Shown here one piece after another: positions 51,697 through 60,580 of a stretch of DNA of 64,000 nucleotides. The translations under genes and the position numbers were made by a program. Positions within the stretch are counted from its first letter, which is position 1, and every line of letters begins with the position of its first letter. The stretch is from Bacillota bacterium (GTDB lineage: Bacteria > Bacillota_I > Bacilli_A > RF39 > UBA660), in contig SVAM01000007.1 of assembly GCA_015059425.1 (NCBI GenBank), positions 1 to 64,000 on the forward strand, written 5' to 3'. The notes beneath the pieces were generated by a model, which was not told where the DNA came from, did no database searches, and saw only the letters and a program-made list of their open reading frames with translations.

Positions 51697-53856
51697 TTAT
51701 TCCTCATCATCTTTGTTATCTATGTGCATAACTCTTTCTTTAATTTCTTGTGTTCTACCTTTATTCCAGAAGTTAGCACCAATATAACCACAAGTACGAC
51801 GAGCAACATTTAATTTATCATGGTCTCTATTATTACAATTTGGACAATACCATTCTAAATTCTCATCTATTAAAATTTCACCAGTAAATCCACACTCTTG
51901 GCAATAATCTAGTTTAGTATTTAATTCTGCATACATAATATTATCATAAATAAATTTAATTAATTCCATTACTGCTGGAATATTATTTACTAAGTTAGGA
52001 GTTTCAACATAACTTATAGCTCCTCCAGGACTAAGTTTTTGAAATTCACTTTCAAGCTTCAATTTAGTAAAAGCATCTATTTCTTCAAATACAGGAACAT
52101 GATATGAATTAGTAATATAATCTCTATCAGTTATACCTTTAATAACACCAAATCTTTCTCTTAACCCTTTAGCAAATTTATAAGTTGTAGATTCAATTGG
52201 AGTGCCATATAAACTATAATCTATTGCTTCTGCTTCTTTCCATTCCTTACATTTATCATTCATATATTGCATAACTTTTAAAGCGAATTCTTTACCTTCG
52301 CCATTATCAGTATGTGATTTACCAGTCATAAATTTAACACATTCATATAAACCAGCATAACCTAATGAAATAGTTGAATATCCATTATGTAATAAATCAT
52401 GGATTGATTCGCCTTTTTTAAGTCTTGCTAAAGCACCATGTTGCCATAAAATTGGAGCAACATCACTTGTAGCTTTACTTAATCTCTTATGTCTTGCTTG
52501 TAATGCTCTATGACATAATTCTAATCTTTCTTCAAAAATAGTCCAGAAATCATCAAAGTTTTTATCACTTGATAATGCAACATCTACTAAGTTAATAGTT
52601 ACAACACCTTGATTAAATCTACCATAATATTTAGGTTTTCCATTTTCATCAATATAAGGTGTTAAGAATGAACGACATCCCATACATGGATAACAATTCC
52701 CATTACCATTTTTATCAATTTTATCACGTAACATAATTTTTTCAGAAATATAATCAGGGACCATTCTCTTAGCAGTACATTCGGCAGCAAGCTCTGTTAA
52801 ATAATAATATTTACCATCTTCTTTAATATTATCTTCTTCTAAAACATATAAAAGTTTTGGAAATGCTGGTGTAACATATACTCCTTTTTCATTTTTCATA
52901 CCAACAATTCTTTGTTTTAAAACTTCTTCAATAATCATAGCAAGTTCTTCTTTATATTCTTCTGTTTCACCTAAATACATACAAACACTTAAGAATGGAG
53001 CTTGACCATTAGTAGTAGTCATTGAATTTATTTGGTATTGGAATGTTTGAACACCATCAACAATTTCTTTATGTAAGTCTTCTTTAGCAAATTTTTCACA
53101 TTGTTCTTTAGTCAAATTTCTATCTTGATATTTTTTTAAATAACGATTATAACTCTCTCTAACAAATGGTGCTAAATGAGTCAATGTTATAGTACAACCT
53201 CCATATTGACTAGATGAAACTGCCGTAATAAGTTGAGTTGCAATAGTCATCGCAGTTAAAAATCTATGTGGTTTTTCTATCATTACTCCATTAATAGTAG
53301 TACCATTTTGAAGCATGTCTTCTAAGTTTATTAAATCACAATTATGTAATGCATTTTGAGCAAAATAATCAGCATCATGGAAATGAATTCTTCCATCATC
53401 ATGAGCTTGAACAATATCTTCTGGTAATAAAAAACGTCTTGTAATATCTGTACTTGTAATACCTGCTAAATAATCTCTTTGAGTAGTAACAACTTTAGCA
53501 TTTTTATTAGAATTTTCTGTATTCCAATATTCACTTTCACCATCAATTAATTCCTTAATAGCTAAATCAGTTGTATTACTACGTCTAACTAATTCTCTAG
53601 TATATCTATAAGTAATGTATTTTTTAGCAAGTTCATATTTACCCATGGACATTAATTTCATTTCAATAATGTCTTGAATATCTTCAACTAATATTCTTTT
53701 CTTCCCTAACCCCTCAATATATTTAATAATATTTCTAATTTGAGTCATAGAAACTTGTTGTTCTTCTTCTACCTCATTATTAGCTTTCATTATTGCTTTT
53801 TCAATCTTTTCCGGACAATAATCTACCATATGTCCATCTCTTTTAATAACTTTCAT
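51697..53856 (-). CDS. nrdD: Anaerobic (class III) ribonucleoside triphosphate reductase
   Basis: 719 aa. N-terminal ATP-cone (about 1-90; VIKRDGHMVDYCPEKIEKAI), the ten-stranded barrel with HNCDLINLEDML, a C-terminal zinc site CQECGFTG/CPNC and the glycyl-radical loop RTCGYIGANFWNKGR. Oxygen-sensitive, so growth is anaerobic. Transcribed away from the Crp/Fnr gene across a shared palindromic operator. Confidence 0.98.
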   Translation of the reverse strand: MKVIKRDGHMVDYCPEKIEKAIMKANNEVEEEQQVSMTQIRNIIKYIEGLGKKRILVEDIQDIIEMKLMSMGKYELAKKYITYRYTRELVRRSNTTDLAIKELIDGESEYWNTENSNKNAKVVTTQRDYLAGITSTDITRRFLLPEDIVQAHDDGRIHFHDADYFAQNALHNCDLINLEDMLQNGTTINGVMIEKPHRFLTAMTIATQLITAVSSSQYGGCTITLTHLAPFVRESYNRYLKKYQDRNLTKEQCEKFAKEDLHKEIVDGVQTFQYQINSMTTTNGQAPFLSVCMYLGETEEYKEELAMIIEEVLKQRIVGMKNEKGVYVTPAFPKLLYVLEEDNIKEDGKYYYLTELAAECTAKRMVPDYISEKIMLRDKIDKNGNGNCYPCMGCRSFLTPYIDENGKPKYYGRFNQGVVTINLVDVALSSDKNFDDFWTIFEERLELCHRALQARHKRLSKATSDVAPILWQHGALARLKKGESIHDLLHNGYSTISLGYAGLYECVKFMTGKSHTDNGEGKEFALKVMQYMNDKCKEWKEAEAIDYSLYGTPIESTTYKFAKGLRERFGVIKGITDRDYITNSYHVPVFEEIDAFTKLKLESEFQKLSPGGAISYVETPNLVNNIPAVMELIKFIYDNIMYAELNTKLDYCQECGFTGEILIDENLEWYCPNCNNRDHDKLNVARRTCGYIGANFWNKGRTQEIKERVMHIDNKDDEE

Positions 53857-53904
53857 AATACTTCTTTTCCTTCCCTATCGCTTACATCAACTATAACATT
53901 TTTT

Positions 53905-53953
53905 AAGATTTTATCTTGTTGCAATTGCAACATTTTGTTTTTTTTGTTAAAAT
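53905..53953. promoter_or_regulatory. Divergent nrdD/crp control region with palindromic operator
   Basis: Perfect 16-bp palindrome TGTTGCAATTGCAACA at 53917-53932; its right part TTGCAA (53925-53930) doubles as a -35, with TAAAAT at 53948-53953 after 17 bases, for the regulator gene. A second small palindrome AAGATTTTATCTT (53905-53917) abuts it towards nrdD. Binding by the adjacent Crp/Fnr protein is inferred. Confidence 0.65.
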
Positions 53954-53972
53954 AATTTTAAGAGGTGTAAAT

Positions 53973-54602
53973 ATGATTAATTTATTTGAAAATATTACCC
54001 CAAAACAAAAGGCAAAACTTCTTCGAATTTTAGAGGCAAACACCCTATATTTCAAAAAGAATTGTCAAGTTTTGACAAGTGTAAAGTGGGATAATATTAT
54101 AGGAATAGTGCTTGATGGATATATGCAAATAACACGTACCGACTATAACGGGAATCGAACAATTTTAGAAGAACTAGAAGAAAATTCAGTATTTGGAACT
54201 ACCATATCATCACTTAAAAATACCGAACACGAAATAATTACTAAAGAAGATACAAAGATAGTTGTAATAGAATATAATAGTATAATAAATGAAGAAAGAA
54301 ATAAATATCCATATTACACACAATTTATTAAAAACTTACTCGAAATAGTTACTGAAAAAATAAACGAAAAAAATCAACGTATTGAAATACTTACTAAAAA
54401 ATCTATTAGAGATAAACTTTTAGAATATTTTAAAATTATATCTAAAAAAAATGGTTCTAAAATAATATATTTAACACTTAATTATTCAGAACTAGCAGAT
54501 TATCTTGCAGTTGATAGAAGTGCCATGTCTAGAGAATTAAAAAACTTAAAAGATGAAGGTTTTATAAAAAAAGATGGCAAAAAAATAACTCTATTATATT
54601 AA
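53973..54602 (+). CDS. Crp/Fnr-family transcription regulator
   Basis: About 209 aa from ATG 53973 (AAGAGGTG upstream). cNMP-binding beta-roll about 15-115, dimer helix, and C-terminal HTH_Crp (NYSELADYLAVDRSAMSREL, about 165-184). No Fnr-type N-terminal Cys cluster. Probably senses a small ligand or redox state and controls nrdDG and itself through the shared palindrome. Confidence 0.9.
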   Translation: MINLFENITPKQKAKLLRILEANTLYFKKNCQVLTSVKWDNIIGIVLDGYMQITRTDYNGNRTILEELEENSVFGTTISSLKNTEHEIITKEDTKIVVIEYNSIINEERNKYPYYTQFIKNLLEIVTEKINEKNQRIEILTKKSIRDKLLEYFKIISKKNGSKIIYLTLNYSELADYLAVDRSAMSRELKNLKDEGFIKKDGKKITLLY

Positions 54603-54611
54603 TAGGGTTAT

Positions 54612-55548
54612 TTAATTTGGAATATTTAAAATCATTCCTAAGCTTAATACATTATTATTTAAACCATTTAAACTTTTTATTTGATCTACTGTTGTACCAT
54701 AATTTCTTGCTAAACTCCATAAAGTATCACCAGGCACAACAATATGTGTTCTATAAATATCATTAGTATTAGGAATAGTTAATATTTCTCCAATAGAAAG
54801 TAAATTAGATGTTTTATTATTAGCACTTTTTAAAGTATTTACATTTATACCATATCTTTTTGCAATACTATATAATGAATCGCCTGCTTTTACTACATAT
54901 GTATTCGCTGGAGTAATATCAGTTTCTAACACTTTTAATTGCTGTCCTATACTTATATTATTACTTGTTAAATTATTTAAAGTTTTTAGTTCGTTAACAG
55001 TCATACCATATAAATTTGCTATTTTATATAAAGAATCTCCAGGTTGAACTATATAAATATTAGAATCATCTGGTGTAACCACATCAGTTGGTATAACCAG
55101 TCTCATACCAATAGTTAGGTTATTACTTTCTAAATTATTCGCTGATTTTAAAGCATTAACTGTAACTCCATAATTTCTTGCTATACTATATAAAGTATCA
55201 CCACTTTTAACAATATAATAATTACTAGTAGAACCTTCTGGTGGTATATAAGTAACTCCTACATAATCTGCTAAAGCTCTAACTACAGCTTCTGCAAGTT
55301 CCTCCCAATTATTTTTTATTTGCGATACATCATCAACGGTAGAATCTAAAAATCCATATTCAACAATTATAGATTCATTATTAGGTGTTTCTCTAAGCAT
55401 ATAATAATAATCTTTACTAGAATTACTAGGTAACCTTCTTTGATAATATTTCCGCACATTTTGCCCCGATTTAATGAACTCATTAGCAATCATTCTAGAT
55501 AACTTATCACTATTGCGAAGAGCATAAATTATTTCTGCACCATCTCCA
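54612..55548 (-). pseudogene. LysM amidase, C-terminal part (gene split by the 55.5-63.0 kb element)
   Basis: Continues, in frame, the amidase begun at 63240. It reads GDGAEIIYALRNSDKL, VEYGFLDS (catalytic Glu) and then four LysM repeats (each with GDTLYSIA/GDSLYKIA/GDSLYSIA/GDTLWSLA, about 44-residue spacing), which bind peptidoglycan. The visible ATG at 55493 is not the native start: the frame is open further up to the element junction at 55549-55550. The stop is at 54612-54614. Excision would restore a 398-aa protein. Confidence 0.85.
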
Positions 55549-55575
55549 CCTGGTGATGGTCATTGTGTAGTTAAT
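55528..55575. other. Element junction (att site) in the amidase gene, left copy
   Basis: Plus strand CCATCTCCA-CC-TGGTGATGG then TCATTGTGTA. The shared CCACC (55546-55550) recurs at 62978-62982. The half-site TGGTGATGGTCATTGTGTA is the inverted partner of TACACAATGACTATCGCCA at the other end (17 of 19 positions). Confidence 0.85.
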
Positions 55576-55600
55576 TAATTATAAATTTTAAACTTAATAT

Positions 55601-55820
55601 ATTTTTTGCGTTTTATTGTATTTTAAGACGCATCTTCGCAGTCAAAATGTTGTTAAGACGCATTTTTTGTGTTTTTTGCGTTTTATTGTATTTTAAGACG
55701 CATCTTTGCAGCTAAAATATTGTTAAGACGCATTTTTTATGTTCTTTGCGTTTTGTTGTGCTTTAAGACGCATTTCTGCAGCTAAAAATAAATTAAAAGT
55801 TGTTTTAATTTTGCGTCTTA
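55601..55820. repeat. 70-bp tandem repeats carrying TTAAGACGCA
   Basis: Three units (from 55601, 55671 and 55741, the last incomplete) with TTTGCGTTTTATTGTATT (first two; TTTGCGTTTTGTTGTGCT in the third). TTAAGACGCA occurs at 55623, 55653, 55693, 55723 and 55763, and reversed (TGCGTCTTA) at 55812-55820. Within a unit TGCGTTTTA and TTAAGACGCA form an imperfect inverted repeat. The motif recurs as TTAGACGCA/TGCGTCTAA around the fic start. Probably a protein-binding array; plasmid-type iterons are the alternative. Confidence 0.75.
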
Positions 55821-55832
55821 TCGTTTGAAAGA

Positions 55833-56945
55833 TTATTGAATAATATCTATTAATTTTTTGAAATAATATTTTTTGTGTCTTTCCTTATCATTTTCAGGCA
55901 TTAAAATTCCATTTTCAACTAATTTTTTCATATATCTATCAATAGTACTAGAATCTATATTAGTCTTTTTACATACAACATCATATATAGTACTACTTTT
56001 ACATATAGGATGTTGAAACAATGCATCTAATATATATATACTATTTTTAGTGTTTAAAATTTCATTTATTATTGTTTTATATTCTTCATATAAATTTTGT
56101 AATTTTTTAATTTTTTCTATATTTTTATTAGATTGAGTTTCAACAGCACTTAGGAAAAATAAAATCCACTCAACCCAACCATTTTCTTCATCAATTTTAT
56201 TTAATCTATAATAATATTCTTCCCTATTTTCCTCTAAAAATTCACTAACATATAAAACAGGTCTACTCATTACTTTTTTGTAATATAAAAATAATGGTAT
56301 TAACATTCTTCCAATTCTTCCATTTCCATCTTTAAAAGGATGAATTTTTTCAAATTGCGCATGTATTATAGCCGCTTGAACCAAAGCAGATTGCTCATCA
56401 TATTCAGAAATATATTTTTCTAGATTCTCCAAATTATCAATAAGTAGTTCTGGTGCAACAGGTATAAAAGTTGCTTCTTCTATTGTACTATGTGGTTTAC
56501 CTATCCAATTTTGATCTTTTCTAAATTCTCCAGGATTTTTATCCTTACCTCTTGCGCCATCCAATAAAATTTTATGTATACTTCTTATCATCCATAATGT
56601 TATTTTATTTTTATCATTTAGCTCTTCCTCAGCATATGCTATTGCTTTATTATAATTTAAAATTTCAATAAAATCGTCATATTTTGTAGCAGATGTAGTT
56701 TTACCATCTTCAACTTCTATTTCTAAAAATTCAGTCAATGTTGCTTGAGTTCCTTCAATTTTTGAACTTAATACAGCTTCTTTTTTAGTTAAAGGGTTTA
56801 AAAACAATTCTTTATTAATCGTTGCTTCTTCTAACATTCCATCAAATTTTGATACACTAGAATTTGTTGATAAAAGTTGTTTAGTTATTTTATTATAATT
56901 AATTTCTTCTTCAAATGGTAGTTTTTTTGCCATATATGGTACCAT
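55833..56945 (-). CDS. Fic-domain adenylyltransferase with wHTH
   Basis: About 370 aa from ATG 56945 (AGAGGTGATTTT upstream). Class II Fic: inhibitory motif SSKIEG (60-65) and complete active site HPFKDGNGRIGR (202-213), preceded by Fic_N (N-terminal helices) and followed by a winged HTH (about 300-365; SSTIYDVVCKKTNIDSSTID). Such proteins AMPylate targets or themselves and often autoregulate. The operator-like TTAGACGCA...TGCGTCTAA straddles its ribosome site. Confidence 0.93.
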   Translation of the reverse strand: MVPYMAKKLPFEEEINYNKITKQLLSTNSSVSKFDGMLEEATINKELFLNPLTKKEAVLSSKIEGTQATLTEFLEIEVEDGKTTSATKYDDFIEILNYNKAIAYAEEELNDKNKITLWMIRSIHKILLDGARGKDKNPGEFRKDQNWIGKPHSTIEEATFIPVAPELLIDNLENLEKYISEYDEQSALVQAAIIHAQFEKIHPFKDGNGRIGRMLIPLFLYYKKVMSRPVLYVSEFLEENREEYYYRLNKIDEENGWVEWILFFLSAVETQSNKNIEKIKKLQNLYEEYKTIINEILNTKNSIYILDALFQHPICKSSTIYDVVCKKTNIDSSTIDRYMKKLVENGILMPENDKERHKKYYFKKLIDIIQ

Positions 56946-56956
56946 AAAATCACCTC

Positions 56957-56988
56957 TTAGACGCATTATAGCATATTTTTGCGTCTAA
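56957..56988. promoter_or_regulatory. Operator-like inverted repeat at the fic start
   Basis: TTAGACGCA (56957-56965), 14 bases, TGCGTCTAA (56980-56988). Same motif as the tandem array downstream of fic. Confidence 0.65.
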
Positions 56989-57178
56989 GACAAGTGTTTC
57001 CTTTCTTTTCAATTATAATTATCATACTATTTGTTAACATAGAATATTGTCTTATATTAATTATTATTAATAATTTTATATCATATATAACAAAATATTG
57101 AATTTTTCTTTTCGAGATTAATTGTTTACTTCATAATAAAATGATAGAATATATAACGAAATTATGGAGGTGCTCATT

Positions 57179-58147
57179 GTGTATTTTATTTTGAATAACA
57201 ATCTTTTTGATACAATAATTGCAATTTTCTTAATCATTAATACTATAACAACATTAATTATATATACTTTTGAATTCAATAAAGATATTAAGAATGACAA
57301 AGATAATAAAAAATTAACTAAATTAGAATGGTTTAAATTAATTATAAATATAACATATGTTATTATTTTCTTAATCGTTTTAATTATTTTAGCAAACAAA
57401 TATAAAATTACACCTTATATTACATTACTATATTATTTTGGTTTTATTTTGATGCCGTTAAAACTTTCAAAAAAGAATCTTGTAGATTTAACTACCGAAA
57501 ATAAAATGTCATATGTTCAAACTACGATTTTGTTTACTATCTTCTTTTCAAGTAAGGTGACCGAAATTTATACAAATAGTCTCTCTAATATTCCACATAC
57601 TGCAAAAGAGTATTTGTTAATATTTTATCTAATTATTAAATTAATATTTTTTATATATTGCATAATAATAAATTTTTCTATATTTATTTCAAATCTAAGT
57701 ATCATCTTTAATAAACAATTAAAATATATCAAAAAAGTTTTCATTAAATTTAAAAATAAATATTTTGAATTAAAATTATATGATTTTTATTTATCAAAAA
57801 ATAAAAATAGTAAAATACTTTTTGCAATAGATATTATTATTTATATAATATCATGTCCATTTATATTGATATTATATTTCTTTTTTGCATTAATTGTTTT
57901 ATCTTCTAAATTTTTGATAAGAAAAACATTAAATTTATACAAAAGAATAATAGATTATTTTAATAATAGTTCTAAAATAATAAGGAAAACAATTAAAATT
58001 TCTACTATAATATCACTAATAATTGTTTATATAATAATAACTTATAATAACAACATTTTTTCTAACAATACAAAAGATATATTTAATCTTTTATCTACAG
58101 TTATATTAATTCCTTTAATTTATGATAGTATAAAATCAAATAAATAA
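57179..58147 (+). CDS. Multi-pass membrane protein of unknown function
   Basis: About 322 aa from GTG 57179, preceded by GGAGGTG (an in-frame ATG five codons earlier overlaps that site). Six or seven membrane segments (about 8-30, 58-78, 83-103, 120-140, 152-178, 218-245, 283-300) and basic loops. No family recognised. Divergent from fic; cargo of the element, perhaps functionally paired with it. Confidence 0.65.
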   Translation: MYFILNNNLFDTIIAIFLIINTITTLIIYTFEFNKDIKNDKDNKKLTKLEWFKLIINITYVIIFLIVLIILANKYKITPYITLLYYFGFILMPLKLSKKNLVDLTTENKMSYVQTTILFTIFFSSKVTEIYTNSLSNIPHTAKEYLLIFYLIIKLIFFIYCIIINFSIFISNLSIIFNKQLKYIKKVFIKFKNKYFELKLYDFYLSKNKNSKILFAIDIIIYIISCPFILILYFFFALIVLSSKFLIRKTLNLYKRIIDYFNNSSKIIRKTIKISTIISLIIVYIIITYNNNIFSNNTKDIFNLLSTVILIPLIYDSIKSNK

Positions 58148-58157
58148 TTTTATTTAA

Positions 58158-58186
58158 CTTGCGACCAACTTGGTCGTAATTTTTAT
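58158..58186. terminator. Terminator between membrane gene and recombinase
   Basis: GCGACCAA C TTGGTCGT followed by AATTTTTATTTTTT on the plus strand. Confidence 0.75.
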
Positions 58187-58189
58187 TTT

Positions 58190-59767
58190 TTATATCATAA
58201 ATTTATAAATTATTTCTACATTCTTATCTTTATCAATAATTATTTTATCTACAATAGTTTGTAAAAGCTCTCTTGTAGGATTTTCAATATCTATTAACTT
58301 TTTAATTTTTTCTTCATATACTTTTAAATCACTAATCTTATTTTCTATTACCTTATCTTCATCTTTTAGTTTTCCAATTTGATTCCTTATTTTAGTTAAT
58401 AATTTTTCTGTTTCATTTGCAATTCTTTTATAAGTTTCTTCTGATACTATACCTCTAAATTTATCTTCATATAAAACATCTAATTTATTTAAATACTCTT
58501 TTTCTTTATTTTGAAGTTCTATTATTCTTTCTTTATTTTCATTAGTATTTTTCTTATTGTTTGCTATTTCTTTTGATAATTTAGAAATATTTATTTGTTC
58601 TATATATTTTTTACAAGTTTTCCTTATAGTATCTAACAATGCTTCTTCTAATTTATCATATGGCATAAAATGTGGTTCACACATTCTCCTTCTAGGATCT
58701 TTTGAATACCTATTACAATTAACTGTCCAATAGTTATGATTCTTTCTATATGAAACTGTTAATGTATTTCCACATTCTCTACAATAAATTAAATTTTCAA
58801 ATAATCTTTTCTCACGCTTAGTATTAATTGTTTTATTTATTCTTTTGACATTATTTTGTACTCTTTCAAAAGTAATTCTATCAACAAGTGCTTCATGTGT
58901 ATTTTTTACTATATCCCAATTACTTCTAGGAAGAGTCTTTTTCTTTTTAGATTTATACGATACTTTAGTTTGAACACTCTGCACCATATCTCCTGTATAC
59001 ATTTGATTTTTTAATATCTTTTTAACTGATGAAATAGTCCATATAGGATTATATTTAGATTTAGCATTAGGATTTTTTCTTTTAAGACTACTAGGTGTTT
59101 TAATTTTATTATCATTTAAATGTGATGTTATATCTGATACACCTACTCCATTTGAAGCCATTTCAAATATTTTTTTTACAATTGGTGCATATTCTGGGTC
59201 AGGTATCAAATGTCCTTTATCTTCTGGGTCTCTCATATATCCGAAACTAGGCATACTTCCAATAAACTTACCATTTCTTCTTTTATCATTTAAGACATTA
59301 CGAATTTTAATTGAATTTTGTTTACTATAATAATCATTACAAGCAATTATAAATGTTGATGAATCATTACTAGCCTGATTTAGTGCATTATCATACCCTT
59401 CCTGCATAGAAATAAATCTAATTCCGTTTTCAGGGAAAAAGGTTTCAATATAATATCCTGTCATAATATGATCTCTACCTAACCTAGATAAATCTTTTAC
59501 AATAACTAAGTTTATTACTTTATTTTTTATATCTTCAATCATACGCATAAATCCTGGTCTTTCAAAATCAGTTCCTGAAAAACCATCATCTACATATTCA
59601 TCTACAAATATAAAACCTTTTTCCTTTATAAATTTCATTAAGATATTTCTTTGATTAAGAACACTTTCACTATCAGTTTCGTAATTTTTTCCTTCATCAG
59701 CTTCAGATAATCTTATGTATATTCCCGCTTTAAATAATTTATCTTGCTGAATTAAAGTGTTATACAA
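58190..59767 (-). CDS. TnpX/TndX-like large serine recombinase
   Basis: 525 aa. Resolvase domain with Ser in IYIRLSEADEG, VVKDLSRLGRDH and GFSGTDFERPGF; recombinase domain SFGYMRDPEDKG; zinc ribbon CRECGNTL ... C (about 325-350) ; coiled coil about 400-480. TTG start at 59767 with AAAGGAGCGG upstream. It should catalyse excision/insertion of the element at the CC core described at its ends. Confidence 0.93.
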   Translation of the reverse strand: MYNTLIQQDKLFKAGIYIRLSEADEGKNYETDSESVLNQRNILMKFIKEKGFIFVDEYVDDGFSGTDFERPGFMRMIEDIKNKVINLVIVKDLSRLGRDHIMTGYYIETFFPENGIRFISMQEGYDNALNQASNDSSTFIIACNDYYSKQNSIKIRNVLNDKRRNGKFIGSMPSFGYMRDPEDKGHLIPDPEYAPIVKKIFEMASNGVGVSDITSHLNDNKIKTPSSLKRKNPNAKSKYNPIWTISSVKKILKNQMYTGDMVQSVQTKVSYKSKKKKTLPRSNWDIVKNTHEALVDRITFERVQNNVKRINKTINTKREKRLFENLIYCRECGNTLTVSYRKNHNYWTVNCNRYSKDPRRRMCEPHFMPYDKLEEALLDTIRKTCKKYIEQINISKLSKEIANNKKNTNENKERIIELQNKEKEYLNKLDVLYEDKFRGIVSEETYKRIANETEKLLTKIRNQIGKLKDEDKVIENKISDLKVYEEKIKKLIDIENPTRELLQTIVDKIIIDKDKNVEIIYKFMI

Positions 59768-59849
59768 TTTTTATTCCGCTCCTTTCTTTTTGTATAACAA
59801 TTTAAAGCCACTTCTAGCATAACATAAAAATAATTTTTTTGGGAGTATA

Positions 59850-59942
59850 CTACTCATTATCTATCACACTTTTTATATATTCAGTTATCAACAAGATTAA
59901 ATTAGGAGATTTATCTTTAAATGTCTCTGTTATATTAAACAT
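59850..59942 (-). CDS. Small ORF (30 aa) upstream of the recombinase
   Basis: MFNITETFKDKSPNLILLIT then EYIKSVIDNE. GAGGTG lies 5 bases before the ATG. Position and ribosome site suggest translation; no known function. Confidence 0.45.
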   Translation of the reverse strand: MFNITETFKDKSPNLILLITEYIKSVIDNE

Positions 59943-60076
59943 AACAACACCTCATTAAAACTTATGCTTGTAATCATTATTATTTCTTCACCACTTTCTT
60001 TCTTATATAGTTATATATACTTTTCTTTTTCAGTAAGTAATATATATTTAGTTATTTACACTATTGTTTATTGTGT

Positions 60077-60418
60077 CTAGTTTTCTTTAATACCAGTATT
60101 AAACTTATCTTTTATAGCTTTAATTTCGTCATAAAATTCATCAGAAAAGAAGATTCTTCTTTTCTGATTCTTCCTATTAAACTTATCATATTCACTTCTT
60201 AAATAGCCTAATTTGACCAAATTATTAATACTATTAGATATTGTTTGTCTACTAACTTTATAAATATCGCAAAAGTATTGATTAGTACCCCAACAGTAAA
60301 TATCATTATTTTTACTAAAAGATATCATATGAATTAGAATTATTTTTTCTAATGAAGTTAATCTATTATCCTGTATAACTCTAAAAGGAACTATACATTT
60401 GATATATAATGTTTCCAT
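60077..60418 (-). CDS. Winged-helix DNA-binding protein
   Basis: 113 aa. MarR/RepA-N-like wHTH: LTSLEKIILIHMISFS, CDIYKVSRQTISNSINNLVK LGYL. AAAGGAGGTG ribosome site. Likely element regulator or replication-initiator-like domain. Confidence 0.7.
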   Translation of the reverse strand: METLYIKCIVPFRVIQDNRLTSLEKIILIHMISFSKNNDIYCWGTNQYFCDIYKVSRQTISNSINNLVKLGYLRSEYDKFNRKNQKRRIFFSDEFYDEIKAIKDKFNTGIKEN

Positions 60419-60580
60419 ACTTCACCTCCTTTCTATTTTTTATGCAAAAGAAAAAAAACACCTTTTACAGTGTTTGTAGATATTCTGTATCAGCATCCAT
60501 ATGCAAAACTTTACCTGATAAATAAAATTTTTAATACCAAAAAAATAGAAACCAAATTAATGATTTCTACTCTATTTCAA
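60419..60580 (-). other. Intergenic with two terminators and a peptide remnant
   Basis: Minus-strand hairpins AGAAATC...GGTTTCT plus T7 (about 60544-60573) and AACACTGTAAAAGGTGTT plus T8 (about 60450-60477). Between them a frame reads YLSGKVLHMDADTEYLQTL then stop without a start, possibly the tail of a lost gene. Confidence 0.4.

Noticed and set aside
55601-55820. CRISPR array
   Set aside because: The 70-bp units are near-identical throughout, with no variable spacers and no cas genes.
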